Source: an uncultured Sutterella sp. (GTDB lineage: Bacteria > Pseudomonadota > Gammaproteobacteria > Burkholderiales > Burkholderiaceae_F). From it: a stretch of 64,000 nucleotides of DNA. Numbering within the stretch: position 1 is the first letter of the stretch; the number at the start of each line of letters is the position of its first letter. Shown here piece after piece: positions 25,428 to 33,313 of the stretch. The DNA lies in the NCBI GenBank assembly GCA_937906995.1, contig CALESB010000002.1, positions 43,664 to 107,663 on the forward strand, given 5' to 3'. The position numbers were made by a program, and so were the translations under genes. Below the pieces are notes generated by a model. It searched no databases. It had not been told where the DNA came from and saw only the letters and a list, made by a program, of their open reading frames with translations.

Positions 25428-26228
25428 ATGGATAAACTAAGCGATCAATCGTCTAACCTGGAACTTCAATGTCAAAATCTCTCGATTAGCTACGGTCGAG
25501 AGCTTGTTATTGATCGCTTAAGTTTTTCTTTACCGAAAAATGCATCACTGGCCATTGTGGGTGAGTCGGGGTGCGGTAAGTCGACGCTCCTAAGTGCTTT
25601 AGCAGGTATCGGTCGTATAAATTCAGGTCTGATTCAGTGGCAAAAAGAAGGGAAAGCTATCCCATTTGAGCGATTGCGCATGAGTTTTGTGTGGCAAAAC
25701 TTGGGCTTGTTTCCTTGGATGACTGTGGGTGAGAATCTTGCCATGCCGTTTAAGCTCAACACCACGCTAAGTCAAGATACGCAATGTAGTGAGCAATTGT
25801 TAGCCATGCTTTCTGAATTAAAGCTTGAAGGCTTAGAAAAACGGTATCCTTCAGAACTCTCCGGAGGCCAGCGTCAGCGGTTAGCGATAGGGCGAGCATT
25901 GATTGCAAAGCCAGAGCTACTATTTTTAGATGAGCCTTTTTCTGCGTTAGATGCTTTATTGAGAGAGCGATTACAGGACTTTCTAATTGAGGTTAGACAA
26001 ACTCATCCATGCCAAATTATCATGGTAACTCATGATATTTCTGAAGCTGTTTGTTTGGCATCTCATATTTTAGTTTTAGCCGCAAACCCATTCCGGCAAA
26101 TTGCATTGGTCGAAAATCCCGCCTTTAATCTTACCAGGGGTTGTGCAGATCGTGATGCTCCAATTTTTTATGAAACGGTTAGAACAATCCATTCCCATTT
26201 AAAAACTGCAGATAGGAGAGTCGATTGA
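25428..26228 (+). CDS. ABC transporter ATP-binding protein (SsuB/TauB/ThiZ type)
   Basis: ATPase of the importer. Walker A GESGCGKST near residue 46, signature LSGGQRQRLAIGRAL, Walker B LLFLDEPFSALD, and the H-loop in MVTHDISEA. 266 residues. The stop overlaps the permease start as ATGA, so the two are made together. Closest in layout to the nitrate/sulfonate/thiamine-precursor ATPases. Confidence 0.9.
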   Translation: MDKLSDQSSNLELQCQNLSISYGRELVIDRLSFSLPKNASLAIVGESGCGKSTLLSALAGIGRINSGLIQWQKEGKAIPFERLRMSFVWQNLGLFPWMTVGENLAMPFKLNTTLSQDTQCSEQLLAMLSELKLEGLEKRYPSELSGGQRQRLAIGRALIAKPELLFLDEPFSALDALLRERLQDFLIEVRQTHPCQIIMVTHDISEAVCLASHILVLAANPFRQIALVENPAFNLTRGCADRDAPIFYETVRTIHSHLKTADRRVD

Positions 26229-26968
26229 TGGTGCTCGTTCGCTATTTGTTAGGTTTCTTGTTTGTAGGTGGTGTTTGGTTTATAGGTTCTTGGAGTTTAG
26301 GCGAGGTTCTATTACCAGATCCGATTACAACGACTAAAGCCTTTTTTGAGGCCTTGTGTACAGAAGTTTTTTGGGGTCATATATTTGCCAGTCTGAGCCG
26401 CCTTATTATTGCTCTTCTGGTCAGTATTGTTGTGGCATTCCCTCTGGGATTGCTCTTAGGGCACAGTCGATGCGCAGATTGGCTCGGTTCACCAATATTA
26501 TTTATTACCTATCCTTTACCCAAAATAGTTTTATTACCAGTCTTTTTTATGCTGGTCGGGTTGGGAGATGCATCAAGGGTATTGCTTATTGCCTTAACGG
26601 CAGGGTATCAATTATTAGTAATTACTCGAGCCAGTGCCTTAAGTATTGATCCCACCTATGAAAAGTCGTTCTTTTCAATGGGAGGAAATCGCTGGCAAGC
26701 AGTTCGATATGTCTATATTCCTGCGGCGTTACCCGAACTTTTTACTGCTTTAAAAATAGCGGTTGGAACTGCCATTGCTGTTTTATTTCTAGCTGAAAGT
26801 TTTGCTACGACGACAGGATTAGGTTATATCATCATGGATGCGTGGGGGATGGGGGACTCGCTATTGATGTTCGTAGCAATTTTGGGAATGAGTGTGATGG
26901 GTTTGGTTGTCTACAGTTGCATTGGATTGGCCGAGCGAGTTTTTTGTCGATGGAATTATGTGAAGTGA
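26225..26968 (+). CDS. ABC transporter permease (SsuC/TauC/ThiX type)
   Basis: 247 residues with about six membrane segments and the BPD-type coupling loop EKSFFSMGGNRWQAVRYVYIPAALPELFTALK (EAA motif) near residue 145. Completes the binding protein-ATPase-permease set. No riboswitch for thiamine or S-box precedes the set, and it lacks its own obvious promoter. Followed by a terminator shared with the convergent peptidase gene. Confidence 0.9.
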   Translation: MMVLVRYLLGFLFVGGVWFIGSWSLGEVLLPDPITTTKAFFEALCTEVFWGHIFASLSRLIIALLVSIVVAFPLGLLLGHSRCADWLGSPILFITYPLPKIVLLPVFFMLVGLGDASRVLLIALTAGYQLLVITRASALSIDPTYEKSFFSMGGNRWQAVRYVYIPAALPELFTALKIAVGTAIAVLFLAESFATTTGLGYIIMDAWGMGDSLLMFVAILGMSVMGLVVYSCIGLAERVFCRWNYVK

Positions 26969-26989
26969 AAGTTGAATGATCAATAAAAA

Positions 26990-27025
26990 GCGGTAGCCAC
27001 TAGAAAGTAGCTACCGCATTATTTT
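26990..27025. terminator. bidirectional terminator between the permease and the M20 peptidase
   Basis: Stem GCGGTAGC/GCTACCGC (26990-26997 with 27010-27017) followed by ATTATTTT on the plus strand; it lies between convergent genes. Confidence 0.75.
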
Positions 27026-27049
27026 AGCGAGTGTATCGCTACTCAGAAA

Positions 27050-28171
27050 TTACTTGCGGTCGGCGAGTAACGTCAAGAAGCGATTAGCCAACTTGATGTG
27101 CTTTTCAACCGTGTTGATTTCCATGTATTCCTTATCGCAGTGCATGCCACCGCCGACAGGGCCGAGGCCGTCAAGCGTTGGGACGCCCATGCCAGCCGTC
27201 GTGTTACCGTCAGAAGCACCACCAGCCTTAACCCAAGCGATATCATAGCCTTCGAGCTTACCGGCTTCTTCGATCAAGCCAGCCATAGCCTTCGTAGCTT
27301 CGCTCAACGGCATAGCATCATGGTGGTTCGTTTCGGCGATTTCGGCCGTAACACCCTTAACCCATTCTTGTTGAGCCAATTCTAAGATCTTGGCATGAAC
27401 AACCTTGTAGTCGTCATCGTTCCAAACGCGAAGGTCAAGAGCTGCTTCAGCGTGGTCAGAAACAACGTTAGCAACGGTACCGCCGTTGATGTAACCGAAG
27501 TTCAACGTGATGCCACGTTCCATATCGGCCAATTGAGCAACAGCGATCATGAACTTAGCTAAAGCCAAGTTGGCGTCGCAGCCGCGTTCCGGGTTGTTAC
27601 CAGCGTGAGCAGAAACACCGTGGAAGACAACCTTGTATGTAGAAGAGCCCTTACGAGCGCAAACGAGTTCACCGCCTTCACGAGCCGGTTCAAAGATCAA
27701 AGCGCGATCAGACTTAGATGCGCATTCTTGGAGCCAGTGGTGGCTGGCAACAGAACCCGTTTCTTCATCCGGGTTGTGAGCGATCAAAATAGCGAGCTTG
27801 TCGAGCGTTTCTTTCGGCAAATGCTTCAAAGCGTGAACGATCGTCATGCAGCCAGCCTTGCAGTCTAAAACGCCAGGACCATAAGCGCGATCACCCTTGA
27901 TAGACATCGGGCGAACAGCAACCGTGCCAGCCGGGAAAACCGTGTCCAAGTGAGCATTGAGCATAACGTCGTAGCGCGTAGCACCAGGCTTGTTGGTAGC
28001 GAAAACGCCAGGACCAACAGACGGGCCGAGGTCAACGAGTTCAGCCGTAAAGCCGAGGGACTCGTAATGACGGACAAAGGTTTCAGCAACTTGCTTCACG
28101 CCTTCGATCGTGGATGTACCGCAGTCGACATTGACAACTTCTTCAAGGTCTTTGAGGAATTCTTGAACCAT
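27050..28171 (-). CDS. M20 metallopeptidase, glutamate carboxypeptidase (CPG2)-like
   Basis: Zinc peptidase of 373 residues. The two-metal site can be followed: His in LNAHLDTV, bridging Asp in GPGVLDCKAG, the catalytic Glu pair in PDEETGS, and a His in GGGMHCDKEYM; the dimerisation domain with SAHAGNNPE lies in the middle. No signal peptide, so it acts in the cytosol. CPG2-type enzymes remove C-terminal glutamate from folates or peptides. Its strong GGGAG ribosome site and highly biased codons suggest high expression. Upstream lies the 860-base region with the TGTACACA array, and beyond that yjiH-yjiG on the same strand, as carriers for a possible substrate. Confidence 0.88.
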   Translation of the reverse strand: MVQEFLKDLEEVVNVDCGTSTIEGVKQVAETFVRHYESLGFTAELVDLGPSVGPGVFATNKPGATRYDVMLNAHLDTVFPAGTVAVRPMSIKGDRAYGPGVLDCKAGCMTIVHALKHLPKETLDKLAILIAHNPDEETGSVASHHWLQECASKSDRALIFEPAREGGELVCARKGSSTYKVVFHGVSAHAGNNPERGCDANLALAKFMIAVAQLADMERGITLNFGYINGGTVANVVSDHAEAALDLRVWNDDDYKVVHAKILELAQQEWVKGVTAEIAETNHHDAMPLSEATKAMAGLIEEAGKLEGYDIAWVKAGGASDGNTTAGMGVPTLDGLGPVGGGMHCDKEYMEINTVEKHIKLANRFLTLLADRK

Positions 28172-28263
28172 TGGTTTCTCCCTTAATAAATGAGTATTCG
28201 CTTAGAGACTAAGCGTAACTTTTAAATTAGTTATAAGTGCAAATTTTTTCTATGCACTTTTTC

Positions 28264-28314
28264 TTTTTGAGCATTGAGTGTCAGAAAATGACATTTCATT
28301 TAAGCACTCAAAAA
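28264..28314. repeat. nested hairpins in the peptidase leader
   Basis: TTTTTGAG (28264-28271) can pair with CTCAAAAA (28307-28314); inside, TGTCA-GAAAA-TGACA (28279-28293) forms its own hairpin. A third, CCGAG-TAGTG-CTCGG, follows at 28316-28330. About 100-150 bases before the start of the peptidase, they could be mRNA leader structure. Confidence 0.4.
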
Positions 28315-28741
28315 GCCGAGTAGTGCTCGGGAAATTAGCAAGAATAAAATACTTTTTATTCGTCTAATTTATGTCTCTAATTGTACAGAAACATTAAGGT
28401 TAACACGTCGATAAAAGTTTGTTCCATTTCAAAAAGTACTGTAAATGTAGAGAAATCGAACACAATAATTACATTTTCATTATTAATAGGTTCAACGGGG
28501 GTGTTTATTTTAGAAAATCTATTGATTAATCAGAAAAAATGAATAAGTTTCTGGATGGTAAAAATTAATATAAAAACACGTTTCTATTAATAAGTTCTTT
28601 TCGAAATGAATTTAAAAAATTAATCATAGAAAAAACTTAACTAAAAGAAATAAATAGTTGGACTAGCTCTGATAATAATGAGGCTAAATCTAACTACATA
28701 ATAAAGACAATAAAGGTTGTTAAATGAAACTAAGAAAGCGA

Positions 28742-28962
28742 TGTACACAATTTGTACACAAAATTTGTGGATAAGGAACCGGGCTAAAAGTGAATGGAGT
28801 TATCGTATAAATAAAGAGTCTCGCTTAAATGTTAAGCAATCGAATAGGTAAGATATTAATTTATAAAGAAAAATAATTGTGTACAAAAACCATTAATTTT
28901 GTGTACAAAGCATGTACACACAACCTTCAAAAAATAATTACTTTGTACACATTTTGTACACA
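28742..28962. repeat. phased array of seven TGTACACA / TGTGTACA boxes
   Basis: The octamer stands at 28742, 28753, 28913, 28944 and 28955 as TGTACACA and at 28878 and 28900 as TGTGTACA, its reverse complement. Spacings of 11 bases (twice) and 22 bases put neighbours on the same face of the helix; most copies are flanked by TT or AA. Seven copies in 221 bases cannot be chance. Such an array is what one sees at iteron-type origins, at operators of cooperatively binding regulators or at partition sites. The binding protein is unknown. Confidence 0.65.
28766..28774 (-). promoter_or_regulatory. perfect DnaA box
   Basis: TGTGGATAA, the exact complement of TTATCCACA, six bases after the second TGTACACA copy. 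A single perfect box could occur by chance in AT-rich DNA, but its place inside the array is notable. Confidence 0.5.
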
Positions 28963-28971
28963 GGAAAAAGA

Positions 28972-28999
28972 AAAGGGAGATGTTTTACCATCTCCCTTT
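28972..28999 (-). terminator. terminator of yjiH-yjiG
   Basis: Perfect 11-base stem AAAGGGAGATG (28972-28982 with 28989-28999), loop TTTTAC, with a T-rich run after it on the minus strand. Confidence 0.85.
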
Positions 29000-29031
29000 G
29001 AAATCAGTATCTAATTAAATCAATGAGTTAA

Positions 29032-29496
29032 CTAGACAATGATGTTCATGATGATCATGGCGATGAAGGCATTCAAAATAGAGACACCCATCAAAACCGG
29101 GATCATGCTACCACGCGTACCAATCACACCCAAAGCGCGACCCATGTATTGCAATTGGGAGCCCATCAAGTAGATGGCGGGAGCAACGATAGCGCAGTCG
29201 TGCAAGGACAAAGCGCCTTGGTCGAACAAAGCAACGGCAACACCAACGCCGCCACCCATGGACATCCAACCTGCGATCAAAACAGCGGCAGCTTCACCAG
29301 GAAGACCGAACAAACCCATGAGCGGCTTAAAGAGGTCGCCCAAAATCGGGATCATACCAGCAACGTCTAAGGCACGAATGATAACGAAGGCCATCAAAAC
29401 GTTAGGAATGGTAGAGTGCGTAGCGATGTCCCAACCTTGAAGGGCGCCCTTCACGAAGATGTCGGTAACCATCGGCTTAGAATTAGCATGTGACAT
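29032..29496 (-). CDS. yjiG: YjiG-family membrane protein (nucleoside-recognition/Gate domain)
   Basis: 154 residues with four or five membrane segments and the Gate-domain block VLIAGWMSMGGGVGVAVAL in the middle. It is one half of the YjiH-YjiG pair, in which each protein carries one Gate domain; together they are thought to form a carrier, and in E. coli the pair stands beside isoaspartyl dipeptidase. Here it follows yjiH by 19 bases. The substrate is unknown; a peptide or amino-acid derivative would fit the neighbouring M20 peptidase. Confidence 0.85.
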   Translation of the reverse strand: MSHANSKPMVTDIFVKGALQGWDIATHSTIPNVLMAFVIIRALDVAGMIPILGDLFKPLMGLFGLPGEAAAVLIAGWMSMGGGVGVAVALFDQGALSLHDCAIVAPAIYLMGSQLQYMGRALGVIGTRGSMIPVLMGVSILNAFIAMIIMNIIV

Positions 29497-29515
29497 ATCT
29501 TAGACCTCCAACCTA

Positions 29516-30211
29516 TTACGCGGCCTTCTTGCTACGGAAGACTTTCAAGAAGCGAATGATGTTAGCGCCGACAACCTTCATGATGAGCATGATGCCTAAG
29601 CACACGCCAATGGAGGTCGGAACCGTGTTACCAGCTGCGTTGGTCAAGCTTAAGAGCACAACACCAGCACCCATGAAGTTCGTAATCGTTGCGTCAGCAG
29701 ACAATTGGAACATAGCGAAAATGTCGCCTTGGTCTTCGGTGATTTCACCAGCGTCGAGCAATTGACGCGTCAAAGCAGCACCACCGTCGGTGGATTGCAA
29801 AGAAGCGATCAAAGCCAAAGAGCAAGAACCCGGAACGCCCATCATCGGACGAAGGATCGGGGTCAAGAGTTGGCGAGCAGCGCGCAAAGCACCGTAGTGG
29901 TCGCAGACCGTGATCATGGCCAAAGCGAACATAACGGTCGGAACCAACGTAAGAGCAAAAGCGAAGCCGTCGAGAGCACCGCTACCACCCTTACCGCGGA
30001 AAGTCGTTGTAGCAGCCTTAACAGCGTCGCCGTCGAGCGTGACACCGGAGACCAACTTACCAAACGAACCGTTCAACGTGGCGAAGTCAAAAATACCCCA
30101 CCAGTGGTTACCTGCACAAAGACCAGAGAAGAAGACACAGGCGAAGATCAAAGCGATGTAACCGCCAATACCAGCCTTTTCCTCTTTCGGAGTGTTTACC
30201 GTATCAGACAT
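29516..30211 (-). CDS. yjiH: YjiH-family membrane protein (nucleoside-recognition/Gate domain)
   Basis: 231 residues from the ATG at 30211, which AGAGG precedes at a good distance; a longer frame to 30256 adds residues before the conserved start. It has about six membrane segments and the Gate block PGSCSLALIASLQSTDGGAALTRQLLDAG. First gene of the pair with yjiG. Codon use is that of a well-expressed gene, unlike the weaker bias of the nearby ABC genes. Confidence 0.85.
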   Translation of the reverse strand: MSDTVNTPKEEKAGIGGYIALIFACVFFSGLCAGNHWWGIFDFATLNGSFGKLVSGVTLDGDAVKAATTTFRGKGGSGALDGFAFALTLVPTVMFALAMITVCDHYGALRAARQLLTPILRPMMGVPGSCSLALIASLQSTDGGAALTRQLLDAGEITEDQGDIFAMFQLSADATITNFMGAGVVLLSLTNAAGNTVPTSIGVCLGIMLIMKVVGANIIRFLKVFRSKKAA

Positions 30212-30619
30212 AGGAAAATCCTCTGTTGTTATTAGTAATAAAGAATAGACACCCATGGGTGCCTTGTAACGAATGGTAATAGATTCTCAGTAAAAACACC
30301 TTGGGGTAACCTTTAGTTTCTAGGTACAAAGATGTAAAAGCGATTCGATTGATCCCGATTAGATCAAGAAAATGGCTCTAGTTCAAATTATTCTTTTAAA
30401 AAATTTAAATTAAATGCTGAGAAACTAGCACTTTTTGAAGTGACTAATGTAAAAATATGTAACGTAACTAGTAAAACTATAAGCCGAGGAGCAACTAAGT
30501 TTACTTCAATCTTGTTAAGAGTTGCTTCAGTCAGTTAAATCAATTGATTTCTTTCAGATACAATTGCACCTAATATGACGTATTCGGACTTTTGTCTGAT
30601 TAATAGGAGTAGTTAATAC
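30212..30619. promoter_or_regulatory. divergent promoter region of yjiH and hflK
   Basis: About 400 AT-rich bases with no gene. It must hold the promoters of yjiH (left) and hflK (right). The hflK ATG is preceded by AGGAG at 30606. No palindrome or repeat stands out, and no terminator for a further transcript is seen. Confidence 0.4.
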
Positions 30620-32062
30620 ATGTCGTTAAATGACCCCCAATGGGGCCGTGGACCGTCAGAAGAAGATCCTAAGAAGAATAAGTCTTCTGATGACCGTCAA
30701 AGTCAAGATCCCCAAAACGAAAACAATCGTGATAATGATGATCAAGAACGTTTAGCCAACAATCGCCGTCGCGGCAATAGTGACGGTGATGATCTCGAGC
30801 GACTCTGGGAGGACTTCAATCGTGCCTTAGGTGGCATGTTAGGTCAAAACCAAAACAATCATCGTCGAGACAGTCAGACGTTTGATGCACAAAATGACGA
30901 CCGAAGCAATGCTTACCAAGACAATGAACAATCTAAAGCGAACAAAGATGATGAATTTCAAGAAGTCATGAAACGCTTTAAGTCAATGGGTGGCGGTCAT
31001 CGTCCTCAAGTTCAGTCGGGTGGCAAGGGCATCCTTTTTGCTGCCGTGGTCGCATTAGGTCTGTGGGGTGCGACAGGTTTTTACATCGTTCCCGAAGGCC
31101 AATCCGGTATTGTGACAACGTTTGGGAAGTACACCGAAACTACGATGCCAGGCTTCCGTTGGCACTTTCCGTCGCCGATTCAAACGGTTGATATTGTCGA
31201 CGTAAGTAGCGTCCGTACTGTAGAAGTGGGTGCTTTAGGAAGGGCTCAACGAGAAGCAGAAGCTTTGATGTTGACCGACGATGAAAATATTGTTGATTTA
31301 CGCTTCAATGTTCAATATCGCATCAAGCCGGGTGAAGGGGCTATGAACTATCTCTTCCGCTCAAGAAACCCTGATGATTCAGTATTGCATACAGCTGAGT
31401 CTGCTATGCGTGAAGTTGTGGGCCGCTTAAAGATGGACAATGTCTTGTTTGAAAGTAAGCAAGAGATTGCCGAGGCTGTTAAGCATTTAATGCAAGACAT
31501 GCTAGACCGTTATCAAACGGGTATTGAAGTGATGTCTGTTGCTATTCAAAATGCACAACCTCCTCAACCGGTTCAAGCTGCATTTAATGATGCAGTTAAG
31601 GCTGGTCAAGACCGTGAACGCCAAATCAACGAAGGTCAAGCTTATGCCAATGCGGTGGTTCCAAAAGCACGTGGTATGGCAGCTCGCTTGACGCAAGAAG
31701 CTGAAGGTTACAAAGCTCGTGTTGTTGAAACGGCTCGAGGTGATGCCGAGCGCTTTACTCAAGTGCTTAAACAATACGAGAAAGCCCCTCAAGTCACGCG
31801 TGACCGTATGTATGTTGACGTTATGCAACAAGTGTTGACGTCATCAACGAAGGTTTATGTGGATGCTAAGGGTGGTAATAATCTCCTGTATTTGCCCTTT
31901 GACAAATTAATGGAACAAAATAAAACGCAAACATTGCAAGCGATGCAAGCCAAAGAGGCCTCTAGCGATGTGACGAGCGCAACGACATCGGCATCGTCGC
32001 AACCGACAGAGAATTCAACCATGACCAACGATGTACGTGATATGCGTATCCGTATGCGCTAA
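30620..32062 (+). CDS. hflK: HflK, FtsH-regulating SPFH membrane protein
   Basis: HflK and HflC form a cage around the membrane protease FtsH. The protein has an unusually Asn/Gln/Asp-rich soluble start of about 130 residues, one membrane segment near 140-158 (GKGILFAAVVALGLWGATGF), then the SPFH domain that begins with YIVPEGQSGIVTTFGKY, a long coiled coil and a disordered end. 480 residues, a little longer than E. coli HflK (419) because of the tails. hflC follows after 11 bases. Confidence 0.95.
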   Translation: MSLNDPQWGRGPSEEDPKKNKSSDDRQSQDPQNENNRDNDDQERLANNRRRGNSDGDDLERLWEDFNRALGGMLGQNQNNHRRDSQTFDAQNDDRSNAYQDNEQSKANKDDEFQEVMKRFKSMGGGHRPQVQSGGKGILFAAVVALGLWGATGFYIVPEGQSGIVTTFGKYTETTMPGFRWHFPSPIQTVDIVDVSSVRTVEVGALGRAQREAEALMLTDDENIVDLRFNVQYRIKPGEGAMNYLFRSRNPDDSVLHTAESAMREVVGRLKMDNVLFESKQEIAEAVKHLMQDMLDRYQTGIEVMSVAIQNAQPPQPVQAAFNDAVKAGQDRERQINEGQAYANAVVPKARGMAARLTQEAEGYKARVVETARGDAERFTQVLKQYEKAPQVTRDRMYVDVMQQVLTSSTKVYVDAKGGNNLLYLPFDKLMEQNKTQTLQAMQAKEASSDVTSATTSASSQPTENSTMTNDVRDMRIRMR

Positions 32063-32073
32063 GGAGATTGACA

Positions 32074-32943
32074 ATGAAAAAATTATCTTCTTTAGCTTTA
32101 GGTCTTTTGGTTGCGATTGGTGCAGCAAATTTCTGTCTTTACACCGTGGGCGAGCGTGAATATGCTTTGGTCTTTGCTTTGGGTGAGTTAAAAGAGGTTC
32201 AGGCAGAGCCAGGCTTACACTTTAAGCTACCACCACCTTTCCAAAATGTTGTCTATCTCGATAAGCGCATTTTGACGTTAGATACGCCTAGCGCTGACTT
32301 AATTCAAACAAGTGAAAAGAAAAACTTGTTGATCGACTCTTTTGTGAAATGGCGAATTTCAGATCCTCGTCGTTATTGGGTTTCTTTCCAAGGCAACACA
32401 AGAGCGGCAAATGATCGTATTTCTGCCTTGTTACGTGATGCTCTTAACCAAACGGTTAATAAACGCACGGTCAATGCTGTCACATCTCGAGAAAGAGACA
32501 TGGCAATGACTGAAATTCGTACGGGTCTTCAACAACGCGTCAAAGATGTTGGCGTAGAGATTGTGGATGTTCGACTAAAGCGTGTTGATTTTACTCCGGA
32601 AATTTCCGAGTCTGTCTATCGCCGTATGGAAGCGGAGCGTAAACGAGTAGCAAGCGAAGAGCGTTCTCGTGGTGCAGCAGAGGCTGAAAAAATCCGTGCT
32701 AATGCCGATCGTGAGCGAGAGGTCATTTTGGCTCAAGCCTATCGTGAAGCTCAAACCTTAAAGGGTGAAGGTGACGCGACCGCTAATGCTACGTACAATG
32801 CGGCGTTTGGGAAGAATCCCGAGTTTGCTCGCTTCTATCGCAATATCGAAGCCTATCGTGCAAGCTTTGCAGACAAGAAAGATGTCATGGTTGTGGATCC
32901 ATCTTCGGACTTCTTCAAGTACATGAAGAATCCTAAGCAGTAA
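32074..32943 (+). CDS. hflC: HflC, FtsH-regulating SPFH membrane protein
   Basis: Partner of HflK. 289 residues from the ATG at 32074, with AAGGAG ten bases before; an in-frame TTG two codons earlier is less likely. One membrane segment at about 6-22, then VGEREYALVFALGE, the usual SPFH entry, and the Arg/Glu-rich coiled coil MEAERKRVASEERSRG. DUF2065 follows after four bases. Confidence 0.96.
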   Translation: MKKLSSLALGLLVAIGAANFCLYTVGEREYALVFALGELKEVQAEPGLHFKLPPPFQNVVYLDKRILTLDTPSADLIQTSEKKNLLIDSFVKWRISDPRRYWVSFQGNTRAANDRISALLRDALNQTVNKRTVNAVTSRERDMAMTEIRTGLQQRVKDVGVEIVDVRLKRVDFTPEISESVYRRMEAERKRVASEERSRGAAEAEKIRANADREREVILAQAYREAQTLKGEGDATANATYNAAFGKNPEFARFYRNIEAYRASFADKKDVMVVDPSSDFFKYMKNPKQ

Positions 32944-32947
32944 GAAA

Positions 32948-33142
32948 ATGACTGTTAATGACTGGATTTTGGCATTAGCCTTGGTGTGCATTATCGAAGG
33001 ATTTATGCCTTTTGTTGCACCAACCCGCTGGTTAGAGGCTGTCAGAGAGATTTCTCAAACAGTCTCAGCCTCAGCAGTTAGAAAATTTGGCTTCATCTTG
33101 CTGACATTGGGAGTAAGCATTATCTGGTGTGTAACTCTCTAG
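32948..33142 (+). CDS. DUF2065 small membrane protein (YjeT family)
   Basis: 64 residues with two membrane segments (about 5-25 and 45-62) around a short loop with PTRWLEAVREISQ. This is the YjeT/DUF2065 family, which nearly always follows hflC; function is unknown. It is followed by a strong terminator. In Burkholderiales hisZ and purA would come next; here a foreign block begins. Confidence 0.85.
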   Translation: MTVNDWILALALVCIIEGFMPFVAPTRWLEAVREISQTVSASAVRKFGFILLTLGVSIIWCVTL

Positions 33143-33173
33143 CAAAGCTTTAATTCTCGGTTCGACTCCAATG

Positions 33174-33215
33174 AAAACCTCTCCGGCAATATGACATTTG
33201 TCGGAGAGGTTTTTC
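33174..33215 (+). terminator. terminator after hflKC-DUF2065
   Basis: 12-base stem AAAACCTCTCCG (33174-33185) with CGGAGAGGTTTT (33202-33213), followed by TTC. Confidence 0.85.
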
Positions 33216-33313
33216 ATTATTCGTTATCAACAATTCACAGAATCTTCATCGTCTTGTCATGATCGATTTTTATCCTTTTGCCTATTCTTTTTGGTCTACG
33301 GAGAATCGAATTC

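Larger units (their letters stand above)
28172..28965 (-). promoter_or_regulatory. long AT-rich leader region of the M20 peptidase, gene-free
   Basis: Nearly 800 bases with no open frame on either strand. Nearest the peptidase are two hairpins (28264-28314 and 28316-28325), in the middle a plain AT-rich stretch, and at the far end an array of TGTACACA boxes with one DnaA box. The whole lies upstream of the peptidase and downstream of the yjiG terminator, so it is the regulatory region of the peptidase or something independent such as a replication-related or RNA-coding site. Confidence 0.5.

Noticed and set aside
28172..29031. Call of the chromosomal origin oriC
   Set aside because: Only one DnaA box, no dnaA, dnaN, rpmH or gyrB nearby, and gene directions on the left do not diverge from it; kept as an array of unknown role.
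33216..33313. Pho box before ugpC
   Set aside because: Only one CTTGTCAT-like half-site is present; the second half does not match.
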